From Spirochaetaceae bacterium bin103 (lineage in GTDB: Bacteria; Spirochaetota; Spirochaetia; SZUA-6; Bin103), in contig MPNH01000023.1 in NCBI GenBank assembly GCA_002238925.1, forward strand, positions 1 through 64,000: 64,000 bases of DNA. Reading direction: 5' to 3'. Below the pieces are notes generated by a model that saw only the letters and a list, made by a program, of their open reading frames with translations, made no database searches and was not told the origin of the DNA. Positions 61,621 to 64,000 of this stretch are shown here, piece after piece (position 1 is the first letter of the stretch; each line of letters opens with the position of its first letter). The position numbers and the translations under genes were made by a program.

Positions 61621-62870
61621 CCCAGTACCCCGGCCGCAAGCAGGGTGCCGAGGTCTGCGTCGCCGCGCCAAGCCTGCAGGTGAGGATGTTCGGTACCGGA
61701 GACGATGTCGGTCGCACCCGTATCGTCGCGCGCGAAGCACAGCACGTCTTCCGTATTCGCCGCGTTGAGCACGACCGGTGAGTGGGTCGCCATCAACACC
61801 TGAGCGCCATACACCGAGGACAGCGAATCGAACACCGTGGCCACCGCCTTCGGGTGGATGCCGTTTTCCGGCTCCTCAACCAGGAAGACACCTTCCAGAT
61901 CGGGCAGATAGGCCGGCAGGGTGAGACCGGTCAACCTCAGCGTGCCATCGGAGACCAGCCAGGACGGCACGGACAAGCCGCCAGCATACCGGTACACCAT
62001 ATAACAATGGCGGTCTTCGGGCCGCTCCACCGCCTCGATGTCTTCCAGGTCGGGCAGCGCCGTGCGCAGATGCGCGATCCACGCGGCGTGGCGCGCGGGG
62101 TCGTTTTGTCGGAGGCGCCTGGCGACCCAGGAGACGTTGGACCCGTCGGGCAGGAATCCGGCGGCCCGCGTCGGCGGACTCGGCTTTCGGATCGCGGCAC
62201 TGTTGAGGGTGAACCGCTGAATGCCGGCGCCAAGGTACTCCCGAAACCACGTCGCCGTCGGAAACGAGCTTTGGTCGGCCGGAAGGTTGCCCAGCGCCGA
62301 CCGCTGCGTCCCGAGTTTGAACGACGGCGCCCAGCTTCGGTTTGCGGGGCTGGACTCGTTGTAGAAGTTGTCGTTGCCACCCGCCGCCTTGTTGACCAAC
62401 ACCTTGTTGTCGCGCTGCTTGATACTGTCCAACAGCGACTCGGGCGGCGCCGGTGGCGTCGGGAACAATTCGCGCTGACTCGGCCCGGATTCGGTGGCCT
62501 TCTTCAACAGCAGCGTCTCAGCCTTGAACTCGAACTGGCGGTCGGTGTCATCGTAGCCGAGCGCTACCTGATAGCGAACCGTGTTCCACTGCTGCGCACC
62601 GGGTTGGCAAAGGGCGTCGGGCACGGTCGCCTCCACCGCGAGTTCGAGTCGGCTGCCGCGGCGTCCGAACAGCAGATCCTGCGGGTTGGGTGTGCGCTCG
62701 GACAGGGCGGGATCCAGCCCGCCTGACACGATGTCACCCAGGATCCCGATGACGTCCAGGAACGTCGTCTTGCCGGATGCGTTCGGGCCGACCAATACGT
62801 GGAACGAGTTCATCGGACGGTGCACGTACCGCAGACAGCGGAAATTGAGCGCCTCGACGCGTGTGATCAT
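61617..62870 (-). CDS. OLD/RecF-like AAA ATPase, defence-type
   Basis: A 417-residue ABC-class ATPase: NFRCLRYVHRPMNSFHVLVG leads into Walker A GPNASGKTT at 29-37; a long middle insert follows; GVFLVEEPENGIHPKAV is the signature/Walker B region and MATHSPVVLNA the H-loop. No C-terminal TOPRIM nuclease is fused, so it needs a separate partner, which the next gene began to encode before being truncated. Start ATG 62870 overlaps a 34-codon ORF as ATGA. Similar ATPase-TOPRIM pairs (OLD, Gabija, PARIS types) are antiphage systems; this exact family is not assigned. Confidence 0.82.
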   Translation of the reverse strand: MITRVEALNFRCLRYVHRPMNSFHVLVGPNASGKTTFLDVIGILGDIVSGGLDPALSERTPNPQDLLFGRRGSRLELAVEATVPDALCQPGAQQWNTVRYQVALGYDDTDRQFEFKAETLLLKKATESGPSQRELFPTPPAPPESLLDSIKQRDNKVLVNKAAGGNDNFYNESSPANRSWAPSFKLGTQRSALGNLPADQSSFPTATWFREYLGAGIQRFTLNSAAIRKPSPPTRAAGFLPDGSNVSWVARRLRQNDPARHAAWIAHLRTALPDLEDIEAVERPEDRHCYMVYRYAGGLSVPSWLVSDGTLRLTGLTLPAYLPDLEGVFLVEEPENGIHPKAVATVFDSLSSVYGAQVLMATHSPVVLNAANTEDVLCFARDDTGATDIVSGTEHPHLQAWRGDADLGTLLAAGVLG

Positions 62871-62971
62871 GGGCTTACGAACCCGTCTGCCAGGATCTCG
62901 GGCAGCCGCCCTTCGGCGCGGATCGCCTGCTGGGTACGCATTGGCTTAGGAATGTAGACGGTGTTCGTCAT
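62867..62971 (-). CDS. Small ORF coupled to the ATPase gene
   Basis: A 34-codon frame, MTNTVYIPKPMRTQQAIRAE followed by GRLPEILADGFVSP. Its TGA overlaps the ATPase ATG (ATGA) and its ATG lies inside the end of the upstream 97-codon gene. It is too short for family assignment. It may be a real leader or microprotein or the tail of a gene shifted by a lost base in the preceding frame. Confidence 0.4.
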   Translation of the reverse strand: MTNTVYIPKPMRTQQAIRAEGRLPEILADGFVSP

Positions 62972-63239
62972 CACTTGCTTCTTGGCGGGATACGGACGGA
63001 ATCGCGTCGGGCACGGGGCTGCCGGTCGAGCGCGCCGGAGCGGACTCGCCGCCTCGACCTTCCCGTGGCCGCAGCCGGTTGGCGAGGCGGCGCAGGAGCG
63101 GGTCCGAGAAATCCCGGCTATCGAGCCACTGGCCCCGGTCTTCAGCGGACATCCCGACCAACTCGACACTGAGGCGATCACGAATCTCGCGCGTGGTCTT
63201 TACGCAGTCGAAACCTGTCTTCTCTCGCGTGGTCGTCAT
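62946..63239 (-). CDS. Small hypothetical protein, antitoxin-like
   Basis: A 97-residue protein. The first 55 residues (TTREKTGFDCVKTTREIRDRL, then GMSAEDRGQWLDSRDFSDPL) form a helical domain like short antitoxin-like proteins; the rest is Arg/Ser/Pro-rich and probably disordered. ATG 63239 is preceded by GGGAGGT at good spacing. It heads the four-gene group with the small ORF, the ATPase and the chimeric partner. Family not recognised. Confidence 0.55.
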   Translation of the reverse strand: MTTTREKTGFDCVKTTREIRDRLSVELVGMSAEDRGQWLDSRDFSDPLLRRLANRLRPREGRGGESAPARSTGSPVPDAIPSVSRQEASDDEHRLHS

Positions 63240-63393
63240 AGTCCGACCTCCCTCGGGCTTCGAATGTCCAGCGGGCCGTATCCCATCTCGCGGTCCAGTT
63301 CAGGGCGCCGTTGCTCATCCTCACGCTACATCATAGGGACGCGACACGCGGCGCAAATCCATCGATCCACGTCGGCCATGGGCTGCTCCTGGC

Positions 63394-63564
63394 TCAAAGA
63401 TACTCCACGCGACCTGCCATCTCGTCGGCTTCCAGCACCTCGTGGATCACCATCAGGCCGCGAATGATCTCGCCCACCACAAGGACATCCACGCCGCGCC
63501 GACGAAGGCCCGTGACCACTGCTCTGGCAACCTGCTCATCAGTGTAGAACCGGATCCTCGCCAT
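63394..63564 (-). pseudogene. DUF5615 PIN-like toxin with internal deletion
   Basis: A 56-residue frame starting MARIRFYTDEQVARAVVTGLRRRGVDVL, the N-terminus of DUF5615 toxins with the FYTDE aspartate, then jumping directly to GEIIRGLMVIHEVLEADEM and GRVEYL, the C-terminal end. The 50-60 residues between, which include the LxTxDxDF catalytic segment, are missing in frame. Start ATG 63564 overlaps the antitoxin end. It cannot be an active nuclease. Confidence 0.82.
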
Positions 63565-63874
63565 GGCTGGTTGGTTCCTGAATTCTCTTGGCGAGTTGGG
63601 AAACGTTCTTCTTCCGCAGGTTGGCAACGAGCGCCTTACTCATCGCGATGGACTCGTCGATTGCCTCACGATTATCGAAATAGAAAGCCAAGGCCGCATA
63701 CACGTCGGAAAGGGTCAGGTCATACTCGGTGGCAATCTCATCGGCACTCTTGCCAAGCCGCTCATGCCAGATGACGATGTTGGCAACGGTGATCCGATGC
63801 CCGGTAATGCGGGGCTTCCCGCCACACACTCCCGGAGTGACCTCGATGTGCTGACTCGCAGTCTCAGTCTTCAT
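63539..63874 (-). CDS. DUF433 antitoxin
   Basis: A 111-residue DUF433 protein: EVTPGVCGGKPRITGHRITVANIVIWHERLGKS, then DEIATEYDLTLSDVYAALAFYFDNREAID, a MerR/winged-helix-like fold that is the standard antitoxin partner of DUF5615 toxins. The frame is intact. It overlaps the toxin start by 26 nt, and its ATG overlaps an upstream partial frame as ATGA. Confidence 0.88.
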   Translation of the reverse strand: MKTETASQHIEVTPGVCGGKPRITGHRITVANIVIWHERLGKSADEIATEYDLTLSDVYAALAFYFDNREAIDESIAMSKALVANLRKKNVSQLAKRIQEPTSHGEDPVLH

Positions 63875-64000
63875 TCAAACACTTCCACGGGCGCGGTATT
63901 GCCAGCGATCTCGACGCTGACACCGCCTCCACATGGTTCAGTGTACGCAATCGGCTCGGATGGTAGAAGTGTGTGCGTGGTACCGGCAGAAGGCGGCTTG
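63871..64000 (-). CDS. Partial ORF at the right edge
   Basis: About 42 codons, open to the window edge, end ITALYTEP-like residues and AGNTAPVEVFE before a TGA that overlaps the DUF433 ATG. The overlap is the main support. I do not recognise the protein. Confidence 0.3.
   Translation of the reverse strand, partial: KPPSAGTTHTLLPSEPIAYTEPCGGGVSVEIAGNTAPVEVFE

Noticed and set aside
53700..63900. Search for a transposase or integrase to explain the accessory island
   Set aside because: No DDE, Y1, serine or tyrosine recombinase motifs seen, and no terminal inverted repeats around the island could be recognised by eye.

Overview
The window is one continuous high-GC bacterial chromosome segment (coding GC near 70 percent) with a gene-dense core from 1 to about 53.6 kb and a lower-GC, fragmented accessory region from about 53.7 kb to the end. 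The lineage is uncertain. The secreted sugar-binding protein at 52266-53606, with its N-terminal AAGAFAAGTEEGAA segment, the many CUT1-type transporters and the LytTR and clan AA protease genes fit a high-GC member of the Spirochaetota, probably known only from metagenomes. This is an inference, not a sequence proof. I see no tRNA, rRNA, CRISPR array or complete insertion sequence.

Core layout. 1-5 kb: the end of a peptide ABC transporter (OppF-like), an M42 aminopeptidase and ClpB. 5.0-10.2 kb (minus strand): a tightly overlapping molybdenum cofactor operon moeA-moaA-moaC-moaD-moaE that runs straight into msrP-msrQ, so cofactor synthesis and a Mo-dependent methionine sulfoxide reductase appear co-transcribed. 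10.3-14.8 kb: MoxR ATPase, DUF58 protein and a membrane transglutaminase, each overlapping the next, followed by ribA. 16-25 kb: a YyaL/DUF255 protein, a retropepsin-like protease, aspS, a split Mg-chelatase-like ATPase plus VWA pair, cysK and trmL. 25-34 kb: aconitase coupled to an FAH-family hydrolase, two exported proteins, a large FAD/Fe-S oxidoreductase and a threonine dehydratase-like enzyme.

34.4-41.3 kb holds the most interesting core system, a non-homologous end-joining locus. LigD keeps its phosphoesterase and polymerase domains, but its ligase domain has lost every catalytic motif and its OB fold. A separate, intact ATP-dependent ligase lies next to Ku. The third gene of that overlapping operon encodes an unusual BRCT + MerR-type helix-turn-helix + TPR protein, put out of frame by a 70-nt repeat carrying G12 and G9 tracts.

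41.4-53.6 kb: a ThDP enzyme, a LytTR membrane regulator, an MFS transporter, an alpha/beta-hydrolase lipoprotein, a DinB-like protein, then a zone where a GH20 hexosaminidase, a response regulator and a histidine kinase are each truncated at junctions. Upstream of these lie an ADP-ribosylglycohydrolase and a sugar ABC transporter whose second permease is frameshifted.

53.7-64 kb is a decaying defence and toxin-antitoxin island: DUF1778 (two copies), Phd/VapC, HicBA and DUF433/DUF5615 modules in which the three recognisable toxins are all broken while their antitoxins stay open; two fragments of a type I restriction subunit HsdR; two Uma2 nucleases; two AT-richer genes, one with a HEPN-type RNxxxH motif; and an OLD-like ATPase whose downstream partner has been fused to the C-terminal half of HsdR. 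Because several lesions are clean junctions, assembly error in a repeat-rich metagenome bin should be excluded before they are read as biology.
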